Assembly (NCBI RefSeq): GCF_047495875.1
Contig: NC_092476.1
Location: 46,001-110,000, forward strand
Direction: 5' to 3'
Source of the DNA: Pithys albifrons albifrons
Lineage: Eukaryota > Chordata > Aves > Passeriformes > Thamnophilidae
Length of the DNA stretch: 64,000 bases
Within the stretch, counting starts at the first letter, position 1, and every line of letters starts with the position of its first letter. This document shows, piece after piece, positions 44,101 to 57,400 of the stretch. The notes beneath the pieces were generated by a model. That model worked only from the letters and a program-made list of their open reading frames with translations, did no database searches and had not been told where the DNA came from. The position numbers were made by a program, and so were the translations under genes.

Positions 44101-47100
44101 TAAGGGACGCTGTTTTCCAAATGGAATATTCTCTGCCTGTCCTTAATACTTGCTGACCACTGTCTCTGAGGGCAGGATGTGTGTTGTAAACAAAACAAAT
44201 AAGGCATTAATGTGTTTGAGGTGAGTGCAGCTGCTGTCTAGCTGGGCTCATCTAGCAGAGTTGTGGTCGTGCCTAATTCATAGTCTGGTAAGAGTTCTGT
44301 TAAAATTGAGTAAGAGCATTCATACTGTGTAAAATTAAACCACTGAAACTTTTACCATGTGAGGTACTTCAGCACCTAGAAAATTTCAAAGGAAGATTCT
44401 TGCTTGTTGAAACACTTCCCCAAAATGTCTAGGTTTGTTGTTTAACTTTTTGTAATAGAAGAAAAAATATTAGAGAAAAGGCAGTTAAAAAAAAATCAAG
44501 TATCTTGCTCCTGTGCCATACGTAACTAAGCTAGCCTGAGAAAACTCTGTTACCTCTCAAGTAATAGTTTTAAGTTCTCAAGGGCAAGAGTGCTAAAAAG
44601 CTAATTCTTGCTGCCCTGTTACCTGTTGTTCATGTCACTTAAAGAGAATACTCAACTGATAAAGAACATCTGTTATGTTGTTAATCAGAACAGTCAGTGG
44701 GAAACAGGATTTGATTCAAAATACAGTAAGACTATTAGAAGCCAAATATTCAATGTATTGTGTATACGCAAAAGAGAAATGGTTCTGTGAAGCTGTTCAG
44801 AGAGGCTGGGGCTCAAAATGTTGCTATGATGTGCTGGAACACAACCAGAGTTGTGGATAAGGCCATAAGCCCTGGGGAGTGCACTCTTTAGACATTGTTT
44901 CTGACACCAGATTGCAATTTGCTGTGTAAGTGAAAGTGACATTGATGGAAAAGCAGCTGATTGTAAAGAAATCCTGCAAATGACAGCCATGGCCTGTGCT
45001 ATTGAGTGAAGTATTTCCTCTTAACTATTTATTCTTAACTGGCAAATAGGGAAGCACCATCACTAATCGTATTTCACGTTCAGGAAACCAGATTGGCAGG
45101 GTGTATAATATTTATTTCATGTAGGCATGAGTCATTTGAAGTTGCCAAACATATCTGATTAAACATTTTCATATATCAGTACAGAAAAATAGCCCACTGG
45201 CATCAGTAGGCATGTCCTGCCTAGACCTGGAGGAGCAGAAACCAGCAAGGAGTAATGCCAGCTCCCTCCACTGGCAATAAAAACTGACCTCCTTGATCCA
45301 GCCTTACAAAAACTCTACCTTGGCAGCGCAGTTGCCCAGCAAGTGGGTGGCACATGTTTGTCTCACTGTCCTGACTTCAGCACCCATGGGGCACCCTCAG
45401 CTTTCAGATTCCAAACTTTTACTGACAACATTTTGTATCCCAATTCTCCCGTGTTCAGTGCTGTCAAATCATCTCCCAGCGGTCAGATATTTACTCAAAG
45501 TACTCAGCTGTCTATAATGACTACTTCTACAGCCTCTTCAGCTCCCTTATCAGCCTGATTCCAGTGCTTGCTGGCACTCAACCTGTCTGTGTCAGTTCTC
45601 AGACTTCAGCACTACTCAAACTGTATTGTCTAAACCTGGGGCTTTTGTTGTTCCACCTCCTCACCAAATTAATGCAAGAATGACACAGATTTTAATACTG
45701 ACAGTTTGGGTCTAAATCTGTATTGCTCCTCGCTTGCATATTTAGACTAAGCTGCTTCTCTAGGAAGAGAGAGGTTCAGTGGAAATGAACTGGATTTCTT
45801 GAAACTGAGCACAACCCCCTCTAAGGCATGGGAATTCCTCCTCTGGTCAGGACAAAAGGAATAAGTATTCCTTTTCTTCCCACCACAATTCTTAGTGTGA
45901 CTCTACTTCCCAGTCTGGAACTGCACAGCTGCCCACCTGCACACAGAGAGGTGAGTCATATGGTGCAAGGAATCACTCAGGCAGCCTCGGCAAACAAGTG
46001 ACACAGATGTGCTGTGAGGCTTTGAAGAGGCTGAACTCCAGAGCAGTTTGACTAACAGTGGCTGATTCCACAACTCCAAGGGGCTCCAGCTCACAGATTT
46101 TTTAATAGGTGCCCCCAAGGGGTGTGCTAAGCTCAGTCCCCACATAACCTAAAGATGAGTTCAAGGGTTCCTTTTCACAGAGATAAAAGTTAAACATTCC
46201 CATATCTTAAGTATCCTGTTCTAACTAGAAAACTTCAGAGAAGTTTGCTGATCAAATATTTTGCTTCCCTTTTCTCTTTCAGATCTCCTCACATCTCTTC
46301 ATAAGTTCTTTGCTTTCCAAGGCTCATATCTGATCTCTGCACTTTGATTTTTTTTTCCAGTCTGGGAAGACCCTGATTTTTTTTTTTTTTTTTTTTTTCC
46401 AGTCTGGAAAGACCCTTTATTACATCAGTGAGGGAAAGGAGAACTCTTCAGTATTTTCTGTAAAACTAAAGGAAGGTCCAGGTGGCAGGGGCTCTGAAAC
46501 CAGCTCTGTATCTCTGTGCCAGAGGGTGGATATGTGGGGAGCTGTATTGCTGCTGCAGAGTGTGGTGTCACTCTGTTGTGACTGACAGCTGACTTGCAGT
46601 CTGCAGGGCTGTCAAACCACCCTCTTCCTTAACCCTGAATTTGCACATAAAAGGAATGAGAGATTCATGTTCAAAGAAACACAACTTCCTGAGAATAGTC
46701 CTACTGGTTCCTAGAAAAGAGATTAATTTGACCAGCTTGCTCTAATCATGGGATTTTCAGGGTTGCTAAGAGCCATATGAAGCAAGAAGCAAACAAATGG
46801 CTACTGTCTGCATTCAAAACCTGCTGCAGTTACATGGTCATTTTAGCTGGACAGCTTCATCCATCACCTACAGAACGTCACTCAGTGATGGATGGTCATC
46901 TGTGCTCAGCAGCCATAGCAGCAAAGAAGTACTGGCAGAGGTAATAAGTACCTGAGCCCGACTAAGCCAGTGCTCCTTCCTCCCAAAGAGGCTGACCCAG
47001 TGTCATTCCTGGTCTGAGGCACAATGCAGAAACCAGAATCAGTACTGGTCTTCCCTCTGGCAGCTCACATCTGTGGGCTTAAAAAGCAGTCCAAAAATCT

Positions 47101-47189
47101 GTGAGAGAGTAAAGAGACAGAGCAAGAGAGATCAAATTAAAATGCAGCCATGGAGCACAGCAGTTGCAGAAGGCTTTAATGGGGAATGC
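41167..47189. other. SCPEP1-RAB11FIP4 intergenic region
   Basis: About 6 kb without a gene or RNA gene I can support. Small items only: a poly-T tandem duplication near 46344-46420. No trace of AKAP1, the human neighbour of SCPEP1, was seen. Confidence 0.45.
46344..46420. repeat. Tandem duplication with T-tract expansion
   Basis: Two adjacent copies of TGATTTTT...CCAGTCTGG(G/A)AAGACCC; the second has a longer T run (over 20). Confidence 0.7.
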
Positions 47190-47509
47190 TATAAAGGCAG
47201 GGGCATCCCTTTGTTAGTAGCTCTGTCTCATTAAAACATGGGTGGACAGTGGTTGTTCCCAGCCATGAGGAGTTCCTTTCCATGGCTCTCCCTGCTCAGG
47301 TAAGTGCAGCAGAGCGTGGGAACCTCTGTTTGTTCTGCTGTTCCTTAATTGCCCTTTAACTCTTCACTCGGCTTTTCTGCCCCTGGCCTGGACCCCTTCA
47401 GAACAGGATCAATGGCTTTTCCTCAGGAAAAATATTTCAGTGTGCCTGGTGTTTTATTTGGCACGTAGAACCGAGGTGTGGAGCAGTGAGGGGTCTGTGA
47501 ACAGGTCTG

Positions 47510-47880
47510 TCATGGAATCCTAGAATGTTAAGGGGTTGCAATGGACTTTAAAGGCCATGTAGTGCCAACCACCCCTACCATGGGCACCTCCTGCTAGACC
47601 AGATTGCTCAAAGCCTCATCCAGCTTTGAACACTGCCAGGGCTGGAGGATCCACAACCTCCCTGGGCAACCTGGGCCAGTGTCTCACCACCCTCACAGTA
47701 AGAAATTTCTTCCGTATACTCAACCTGAATTCCCTCTCTTTCATTCCCACTTAGCCTATGACTACAGCCCCTGATGCACAGTCCCTCTCCAGCCTCCTTG
47801 TATGAGACACTGGAAGGGGCTGCGAGGTCTCCACTGAACCTTCTCTCCTCCGGGCTGAACAGCCCCAACTTTCTCCGCCT
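47510..47880 (-). repeat. CR1 LINE 3' fragment
   Basis: Starts ATGGAATCCTAGAATGTTAA, then the CR1 blocks CTGGAGGATCCACAACCTCC, AGCCTATGACTACAG-like and CGGGCTGAACAGCCCCAAC. Sense on minus, ending just before the RAB11FIP4 CpG island. Confidence 0.8.
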
Positions 47881-48247
47881 GTCTTCGTGGGGAAGCCAAG
47901 CCTGAAGGGAGCCCGGGGGATGCCAGGCCAGCCGCTGGTCTCCTCTCCGCGCTGCCCATTCCCTGGATTTGCCTTCCCTGGATTTTCCATCCCGGTCCCC
48001 GCTGGCTCCGCTCCGGCCCCGCGGCGCCCCCTTGCGGCGGCGCCGAGCGCGGTCCCCCCTCCCTCTCTCGCTCTCCATCCTCAGCTCTGCCCTATTGTTC
48101 TCCCGTCCCTCGCTCCCTCCCTCCCTCCACCGCCACTCTCGTCCTCCCTCCGCTCCCCTCCATCCCTCCCTCCATCCCTTCCTCCTCCTCCTCGCCGCCC
48201 CGCTCCCCGGAGCTGATGTCACGCACCCGCTGAAGGCGCGGGCGATC

Positions 48248-48289
48248 ATGGCTGCTGCGGCCGCGGCCGTGCCGCCGGCCTCCCGCTAA
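48248..48289 (+). CDS. Upstream ORF abutting RAB11FIP4 start
   Basis: ATG in strong context (ATCATGG) opens a 13-codon frame (MAAAAAAVPPASR) whose TAA overlaps the next ATG as TAATG. It is out of frame with RAB11FIP4. Real only if transcription starts upstream of 48248. Confidence 0.4.
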   Translation: MAAAAAAVPPASR

Positions 48290-48432
48290 TGCCCGCGATG
48301 GAGCCGGCCAGCCTGCTGCGGTTCCTGCGGAAGCTCAAGGAGGTTTTCGACGTGTGTGATGAGGATGCGGACGGCTTTATCCGCGTGGAGCACTTCGTCG
48401 CCCTGGGACTGCAGTTTGGTCAAGGGGATGAG
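48289..48432 (+). CDS. RAB11FIP4: RAB11FIP4 first coding exon (partial gene)
   Basis: Encodes MPAMEPASLLRFLRKLKEVF then DVCDEDADGFIRVEH and ALGLQFGQGDE, ending in phase 0 at GTGAGT. The layout matches the N-terminus of Rab11 family-interacting protein 4: helix, degenerate EF-hand loop, then LGLQFGQG before the first exon junction. The EF loop has D1, D3, D5 and G6 but His at position 12 where Glu is normal, so calcium binding is doubtful. RAB11FIP4 is a Rab11/Arf effector in recycling endosomes and cytokinesis. Two in-frame ATGs exist (48289 and 48298); the second, GCGATGG, has the better context. The paralogue RAB11FIP3 is an alternative but less likely. Remaining exons lie beyond the window. 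Confidence 0.82.
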
Positions 48433-51400
48433 GTGAGTGGGGCGACCCCCCGCCCCCGCGCAACTTTCACCTGCTATTCGCGGCCAGAGCCCGCCCGGGC
48501 CGCCCCGCCGCCCACTTGCCCTCACCGTCCCCCCGGGAGCCCCCGCTCCACCTCCCGGGACAGCCCGGACCCGCTGCTTTTCGGGGCGGCTCATGGTGCC
48601 CCGTCCCTCGGGGGTCCCAGAGTCCTCCCCGTGGCAGCCTGGACCTCCTTTTGCCCCGCGCCACCAGCTGCTCTCCGCCTTTCCAGCAGAGTCCTCCGTA
48701 AAGTCATCCCAGCTCCCTCCTTCCCCCGGGGGGTCCCGGAGCATCCCCAGCCCCTCGGGCTGACCTAGCCGCGGTCCCCTGGGGTGGAGGGACCTGTCCC
48801 GGTGCCAGGAGCGCTCTGGGGTTGCTGCGCCTTCTGGGGGTGTGTTTATTCTGGGTTTTCTCCGTCCTGGCTGAGCTGAGCCCGCACCGGGGTGCCCGGC
48901 TCCGTGAGGCGCTGGGAGCAGAGCCAGGGCTGGACAGTCAGGGAAGCACCTGTGCAGGCACCCCAAAAGCTCCAGGTGATGGGGTGGAGGCGATGACACC
49001 CTCCCTCCATCCCTCCATCCCTCCAGTGACACAGCGTAAATCTGGAATCGCGCCGCTGGTCTCGGCAGAGCCGTTGCGTCAGTGGGACCACTGGAACCCG
49101 TGACATCAGTGGAGATGGGAGTGGGATTCGGGCCAGAGTCAAGGAGGGAGCGACGTGTGCGCTTGGTTTGAAACGGTTCCTGTCAGTGATTCAATCAAGG
49201 GCTGCGGCTCCAGCTGCATTAACCAGCAAGGAGCGCTTTCCCATGGAGAACTCTCGGGATATTGCACTGAACTGTTCCCTAAGCCCCAGCGATTTTGGGT
49301 GCCAGGGAGCAGGAGTGGAGCTGGGACTAGGGTAGGGTTCAGAAAACCGGTTTCACAAAACATTTTAAGCTACAATAAAACAAATTAATGTGAGGAGCCC
49401 ATAAAACAGTAGTTCATAAAGGGATGCCAAAGAGGCAGCAAAACCAGAGTGAATTCACAGTAATTGTTGGAGCAAATTACTTATTTCTGGCTCACCACTC
49501 TTAATGAAACACAGCTTGTGAATTAGATCAGGAAACCAGGAGACAGAAGGCTTATTACTTACAGATAGTCACAGGTCTGTTAAACATTTTCTTAATGAGA
49601 AGATGGAGTTTCTTGTTTTAACCAACAGAATAAGAAGAACAGAGCAATAGTAATGAGTTGGATTGATTTCTGGTTTCATTTGCCTCTTAGTAAGTTGTAT
49701 AATTTTATATAAACTAGTAGAAGTATTTTTAGATCCTTACTACTGCCAGATACAGATACTGCAGACCAGTGGCTTTCTCATGCAGCACTGAGGAAGACTG
49801 ATGAAATTCCACTGGCTGTTTTGCAGCAGGAGGACATTGATGATCATAAGAATCCTTTTAGGTCTTAGGAATCTTTAAGGTTGTGAGAGGGGAGTGGCTT
49901 CTGCAGGATGCAAAGGACGATTCAGGTGGTGATCTCATAAGCCTTGAGTGAATTGGAGTATATTAGTTGGAAAATATTTGAATGGAAAGAGGAACTGGAG
50001 ACAGCACTAGAAAAGTGGTATGTGGATTTCAGGACAGGCTGGCTTGCTGGGCAGGCACAGGAGAGACTGCTGGGGATGAGAAATTCATCCCTTGCATTTT
50101 GTTCAGTTGTAACTGGTAATGTTCAATATTTGCAAATCTGGGACAGAGAAGTCTTATCTCTATATCTTATCTGTATGTTGGGGTTATAATATAACTTGTT
50201 CTGGTTTACTTCCTATGTCTGGTGTAGTCAGGAGTTGGAGCACATGTCAGCTGAGTAATTGGGATTTGTAAATCACCAAAAGGGGTTTGCTAGAGAAATA
50301 CAGAATCAATTTTCCAAGTGCAGATTTACTGTAGAACAACCACAGTTGATGTTTGGAGATGGGCAGAATCTACTCAAAGCAAGGTGCTTTCAGCCTTGCA
50401 TATGCAGGTGCCTAATAAGTTCTGTGTGGGAATACATGTCATGAAATTAAACTAAGACACTGTTAGGGAGCAGTTCCCTTTAAAACATTAGAACAGCTTT
50501 ACTGTCAATAAAAATTAATTGTATTTTTGAATATGCTACAATTCTTGGTCCTGATCCAACTCAGCTCCATTTACATTCAAAAGAAATCTTTCTGTTGTCA
50601 TCAGTGAAAGACTGATTTGCCCTCAGGCATCGTTTATTTGCTCCTTCTGTTTACTCACTTCTTGTGGCCACAGGAAGGATCCTATTTTGTAGCACTGGGA
50701 ACTGATTAATTCTGACTCTTCCCAGCAGTAGCCCTGGGTTATGTTTAGGAACTGAGAGAGTATTTGTCCCTTTAGTTGTTCCAGCCTGGTACACTCTGCT
50801 TTCCCCCTTTCTCTACTTCCTCCAAGGCACCACCATCTAAAGTTTGGAGTCTATAAATTCTTAATACTAACTTCAGTAGGGCTTGTGGCTTGGACTGTGT
50901 AGGGCATTTAGGCTTTTCTGCCTTTCCTTTTTCTTTCTCTTTCCTTTTCTTTTTCCTTTGTTCGTGTAGCGGGTAGTAAACATGCAGAATGTTACCATTC
51001 CTGAAAGATGATAACTCTCTGCAAACTGCCCCAAGGAAAAATGTTGCAGCAGGGCTGTAGCTTTCCATTCAAGCAAAACAATCTTTACCTGCACAGTCAA
51101 AATAATATACTTTAACCTTGCTGGTTAACTTTTTTACTGATTAATTTTTAGTGGCTTTTGAGGCCTCTGTTTCTAATAGCTCGATGGTTTTCTTCTCCTA
51201 AGACTGCACCATCACTGCTGTGCCTCATGCCATTCTGCCTTTCCTGTGCACATCAAAATCCTCCCTTGCCACGTAGTCTGAAGGCCACTGCAGCAATGCC
51301 AGTGGCCTCACAGTCCCTGTTCAGGTGAGGTATTTTGGCCATGGAAACATCCAATGAGTTTGCTTAGAAGGTTTTGCTTTGCCCCACAAAGCACATGGTT

Positions 51401-54400
51401 CAACGAAAGGAAGAAATGATTTGGCCATGTTAATTTGGCAGAGCCAGGAGCAGAATCATGCCTCTAAATTCCTGAATTTGGAGCAGACCAGACTAGCTGT
51501 CAAGCACCGCTTGCCTGTACAAGTGGTTATGGAACTTGTGCTTTTAGGCATATTGGCTTTCTGGCCTCTGTTCATCCCATCTGACTGTGGGCATTTAACT
51601 GAGTTGTCTAAATTAATCTCTCTCCATGGACATTGGTGAGCAACAGAACACTCAGAGGTTGTAACAGGACCAAAGAATGAAATAAACCCTTCAGAGGTGC
51701 TTCTTTATCTCCAGGGCAACAGAAACTCCCAGCTGAGGCTTTTTGTCAGTGCTGAAAGCCAACAGGACTGGGCCTGGCTTTCCTTGAATGGGATGTTTGC
51801 AGTTTGTGTAGAAATCTGAGGAAAGACATGAAGGGCTGTTTCCAAAGTGACTTGACGGGATGGCATGTGCTCAGTAGCTAAAGAAACACTTCATATAACG
51901 CTGAGAAATACCGAGAGTCACTCGCCATCTGGTTCCCTTTCACTGGGAAGAGTTTCACCAGCAGCCAAGTGTCTGGGAGCACTGTGAGTGACATGCTCAG
52001 CAAGCCCCAGTTCTGGCAGGGGATTGTGTGAATGTGTGTTTCAGGATAGTGCCAGTTGATGTTTTATTATGCCAGATTCTACTTAAACTCCACATTCAGT
52101 TTTCAGCAAGGAGTGAAACAAGCTGAGCATGTTGATGACTTCTTTCCAAGACCCACCTTTTGAAGATGTGCAGACACAAAGATCTTTGTCATGGTAAGAT
52201 CAACAGCTGCTCATCAGGTTGAAGCACTGTCACACCTGAAAGAGAACTTGAGCAGCTAATAAAATGAATAGGCCAAAATCAATTATTCATCTGAGTGGAC
52301 AGTAATTCACTTGAAGTCAATGCTCTATTAGTGGTGTAGAACAGAAATAGCTGAGAACAAGTTCATGTATTTTACATGAACAAATCAAGCTTTCTGGCCA
52401 AAAGAAACTATTGTAATAGGGAGATGTTTATTGCTAATTTTAATCACTTCCATTTATCCCTATTCTGGGCTGAAGTTAAAGGCATCAACCTCAAGTGCTG
52501 CCCAGGCAGTAGATGCTCCATTTTGACTTGCTCTCAGATGTCTCCCAGGAGCTGATGTCATGCTCTAAACTCAGTCCTGTTGTAGCCACTCCAGAATTAG
52601 CTGCTCCTATAAAGAGCAGGACTGTAATTTCACTGCCTGGCAGCCCTGAGTTGTCTTCCTGAGGGATCTGGGTGAATTTCAGTGTTGCAGTGCAGAGTTG
52701 CACCCAGAAATGAATGGAATCACTGCAAATTTACATCAGTGGGCATGATGACAGAGCTCATACCTTGATAGTATGCACTGTGCTCTGGACTTACCTGCAG
52801 CCATGAGAAAAAGGAAGGCACTGAGACATTGGAAAGAAAATACCAGGGGGTGTCACCAGGTGATTCTGCCATTCTCATAATGGAGGCAGAAAAGAGTTAT
52901 TACTTCTTTCTTCACTGCTTTTCCTGGAAGTAATTACTGAAGGAAAAAATAAAATACTTAACTAGAAGTTACAAGGATGCAAAGAGCACTCCCATGTGAC
53001 AGCATTTTGTGTGCAAATGTGTGCAAGGCTGCCAGACATTCAGATTCCTTAAAACTGTATTTGCTAATGACCCACATATTTCATACCATTTACAGTGGCT
53101 GGGAAAAAATTACAGCTCTGAAATGGCACAGTGGGGTACTTATTTTATGGATTAGCCAAGATAGAGCCACTGTAGCCTTCCTAATCCAATGCAAACCAGC
53201 AGTGAATATGTCTAAAATAGCCTTTTGGTATATCCTGAAACTAGGCATGTATTTCTAAAGAGCTGACATAAAGCAAGCTTATTACTCACTGTAGTTTGGA
53301 GAGGAGCTGTAGGTTTGCTGTGCACTCATGAGTTTCATTCATTATGTAACGTTTGCATTTCAAAGGTAAGAGCTCTGAGGGGGTTATGGTGAAGAATTGA
53401 TTGTTGCTGTGTTTTGCAATGTAAGTCAGTGATCTGAAACAGTAAATTCTTAATCCCTAAAGGAAAGGCAATCAATTTGGGTAGCAATTCTTGGTGTTCA
53501 AATGACTGGTTTTTGTAGCTACCTCAGTGTTTGCATTTACTGCAGGTACAGTGGTATTATCATTAAATGCCAAGTTTAAAAAGCGTATAAATGAAACATA
53601 GAAGACAGTACAGTAGGGAAGGTAACATATGTAACTGATGAAGTTAAAATATTCAGCTGTCAGGCAAGACTAGGTATTTTCTATGTACATTTTTCTCCCT
53701 CCATGCCTGATTCAGTCCATGCTGTTAAGCTGTAAAATTGGTATTCTTTGTCTGTGACATATCTGCGTGTTCTCCAGAAATTTGCTCTTGCAGATTTCCT
53801 AGGGAGGATTTCAGATTTCTTGCATGTATTGATTTTACTCCTATAATATGACTAAGCTTGGAAAAGTGACTTAAACAAAATTGCTGCAAGGGAGGGTAAG
53901 ACTTGGAGGAAGAACAAGCCACTACCATCTAGTATTTGTGGGTGTGATCCCCACTGTGAAGTTTTTCTTGGCTTCTAAATTGCATTGTTACCTACAATTT
54001 AGCACAATTGACTCATACTCAGCAGCAGTGCTTCCATAGCAGCAAAGTGGAAAAAAATCAATTGCCTTACAGTGTTTAATGTTTTTAGTCTCTGTGTAGT
54101 GGACAATATAGTTTCCTATTAATTTTATCTGATTTTAATGCTGATATGCAGAAACATTTTAAACTCCCTCATCTGGTTTTTGCAGCAGGCTGTCTGCTCA
54201 ACAGTTCTCAGAGTTCTTAAAATATGTAGTATTTTGGGACACAAACGTGATCTCAGAGCTAGATGCATAGACTGCTGAGTAAACACCCATCCTGTGCAGT
54301 TAACCCAGTGCAGGGTGTGATTAAGTTCAGGAATGATAAAAGAGAGTGTCAGACACAGTCTCTGGTACTCCAACATATGGCTGTATAACAGCAGTGTGAG

Positions 54401-57400
54401 CACAAACAAAGCACTGTGTAATACCTCAGCATTCCTTTGTACTCCATATATAATTGAAGGGCTTCACTTGGAGAGAATGCAAGTGTTTCTACAGAGCTAT
54501 GAACTGGTTTGTGTGCAGTTAAAACCAAAAATAGCAGGGCTGCTTCCTAAGCCTTGCATCCAATTCCTGTTCAGCCCCAGAGTGAGAGACAGGAGTGAAC
54601 TGTGGGCTCAGAGTAGTGCAAAGGAGGCAAGGCTGATGCACAGACCTGGAAAAATTGCAATGTACTCCTTGGATTTTAAAGCTGCTTTGGCAATTTAGTT
54701 TGGGTATAATGTTTTGGTTTTAGGGGGTCCTGTGTAAAGCTTAGAAACTGTAGAGATTTTTCTCTGTTAGGATTCCTGAAATTAGAAGGAAAGGCACTGG
54801 AGTGATCTGCTCTGGAGTGGAGAGGCTGTTGGAATGAGGAGTGGAATGAGAGGTGTCAGCCAAACCAATTTTTTCCTCTAGAGTGCTGTCAGTTTTAAAA
54901 TTACCTGCATTTTGATGCTCACAGATGTGTTTTCTCAAGTGTTCCCATAGCATCACGCATATACCTGAATTGTCAAACTTAATTTTTTTCCACTTTTGGG
55001 GACATTCTGATGGTGTTGCATCACCTCCAGATGAACTGACCCTCCCCAGTGGGATCCAGATGGCTTTTGGAACATGGGATAATGTTTTCCAGTGACACTT
55101 CTGTTGTTGTGATAAAAACCCCAAACAAATGTGCAGATGCAAACAGCTTTGTCCATATGCTTGCAAGCTATTAATAGATATGAGAAACTGTCCTAAAATA
55201 TTGGTGATTTCACTGTTTTTGTAGCAAGTGACTATAGGCTCAGATTAAAACCTAACACATGATGTGTATGGTAGGATACAATTGGTAATGGCAATTCAGA
55301 AAGTGAAATGCTAGAGATGATAGCATGGAGAACATCTGTCATTATTTGCCCTTACCCTTTTGTGCTGTGCAATAGTATATTCACCCTAAAATAGTACAAT
55401 ATCCTCTGCTAATAGCTCTAAGGACACCTCTTTTAGTATTGTTAGCTACTAGGAACAGGAGAAAGCTGTAGGATTCTCATTAGGAGGATTTTGTTGCAGG
55501 AGTCTCTTGTGTGCTGGACTGGTGTGATATTGTGTCAAAATACAGTAGTGTGTTCAGGAAGGTTTAGAGATGCTTGTAGGAATACAGGAGCTAATGAAAG
55601 GGAAAGGAATATCCTAAAGAGAGAGGTTCTGCTGTTCCTTCTCACTGGGATTCCAAGCAGCATCCAAGAGAGCAGATTTGGCATTTTGGCCCCAGGAATC
55701 CTGGTGCTGTTGCATTCAGTGCTGTGACCATTGTGTGTTGTGAAGGAACGAGGATTGCACAGAGGATTTGCAGCCTTGTAGTAAAGACCAGCTCTGTTGC
55801 TTGTTCTTTATTTGGCTTGGATGTTCATCATGCAGCAGACAAAGCAGTAGCTTGTGGTGACTGGTGTGGAACAGACCCCCTTTGCATCCAGCCTGGGGAG
55901 AGTGGGAGCTTGCACTCACCTTGGCAGGTGTTGTGGCTCTTTCATTGAGCCTGTAAGAACATTTTGCTCCTGAGGGCCCTGGTTGAGTTGCTGACAGCTG
56001 TTGTGTTCAGAGATGTGGCCATGAGCCTTGTCAGGCTGGGATGGCCCCACACTGGCTGCTGGGCCACCCTGGCAGAACTGTGAGAGTGATGATGGCAACT
56101 GTGCTGGAGGGGAGCAAAGCCAGTTTGTGCCATGTGAACATGTATTTCATGGAGTGTGGTTTTTACAGCACTATTTCAGGCTTTATGCAGCCTCCATAAC
56201 AATTGTTATGAGTCTGGCACGTTATTTTTGCATAAAAGAGGTGGGAGTGTAATTGACTTCACCTTTTGGGTTTTTTTAGAAGTGTGATATCTTGACTGAT
56301 TTCATTTGCAGCCAGTTTTTTACTGACAAAACTTAAATTGAAGTATTTGGCAAATATCAAGCAAAACCACTCCAAAACATAAGATTTTGCTCAACACAAA
56401 GCATTTTTCCTGTTTTCTTCTGAGAAACATGGAAAAGAAAAAAATATTTTGATTCCCTTTACTTGATGAGAAAGCTGAAAAATCAAGTTTGTGCAGGAAG
56501 AAGGAACAGCTTTAAAGTGTGGTACAAGAGAAGGTGGGATTTTGAGTCTTGAATGTTTGTCTGGCTATTGGTTTTCACAGCTTTGTGACCACAGTTACCT
56601 TATCAAGCCCTGGTCTTGAGCAATTGAAGCTTGACTTTGTTTACTTCAGCCACACATTGGTGAAACTTGGGAATTTCAGGCTCCAGCATGAAGAGTGAAT
56701 TGTGTGTTTCATTCCTCAGTTCTCTTTGGGATTGCTTGAAAATAAAGAATTGAGGAGTGCTTTGGGACACATCTTCAAAGGAGCTTTGATAATGTCAGTT
56801 TTGCTTTTCTTGCTGAGCAATTACAAGGATGGAAGTTTCCACCAAGGGAAACTGCATCTTGCCTTCTCCCCTGGGAATTCAGTGCCCTTTGCCAAATGCA
56901 AACTCTCCTGCACAGTCGGATGCATTTGCTGGAAAGTGCTGTGGTATTTGCTTCCAATCAGACAGTCCAATGTGTCTTGTTTAGAGAATGAAATGGTTTC
57001 AGCAGTCTGCTCTTGACAGCTGTCATTTGGGAAAGTCTAAATTTGAAGGTCAGTACGTCTCCAGCTGCTGGTGTGACTTTGGGGGTGGCAGATCTTTATT
57101 GACAACCTACCACCTTTTACGGGTGTCCTGGTAGTCACCTTGACTGGTGACTGCTGGTATTCCAGAGGATTTCTGCATATCTGTCAGCCAGATTGGAAGC
57201 TTGGGCTCTAAGCAAGCTCATCTGTCTTTCCAGTGGGTGAAAAGATAATTTGCTATGTACGGTGAATTTGGCACAGGTCAAGTTACTGTTCTGGTGCAAA
57301 TGCTGGCAGATGAAGGTCACTTGTTTCTTGATTTGGATAGTCACTCAGCAACCTCAGGAAGTGGCATTTTGCCAGAGATCTGTGGCACAGGTTGCTTTTT

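Larger units (their letters stand above)
47930..48780 (+). promoter_or_regulatory. RAB11FIP4: RAB11FIP4 CpG-island promoter
   Basis: Abrupt rise in GC and CpG density around the first coding exon, with CCCTCC pyrimidine-rich tracts upstream (48050-48200). No TATA box. Matches a housekeeping-type promoter. Confidence 0.6.

Noticed and set aside
47608..48249. 213-aa minus-strand frame
   Set aside because: Runs from the CR1 fragment into Arg/Gly-rich antisense of the CCCTCC tracts; no domain.
48286..49032. 248-aa minus-strand frame opposite RAB11FIP4 exon 1
   Set aside because: CpG-island shadow frame without motifs or splice support.
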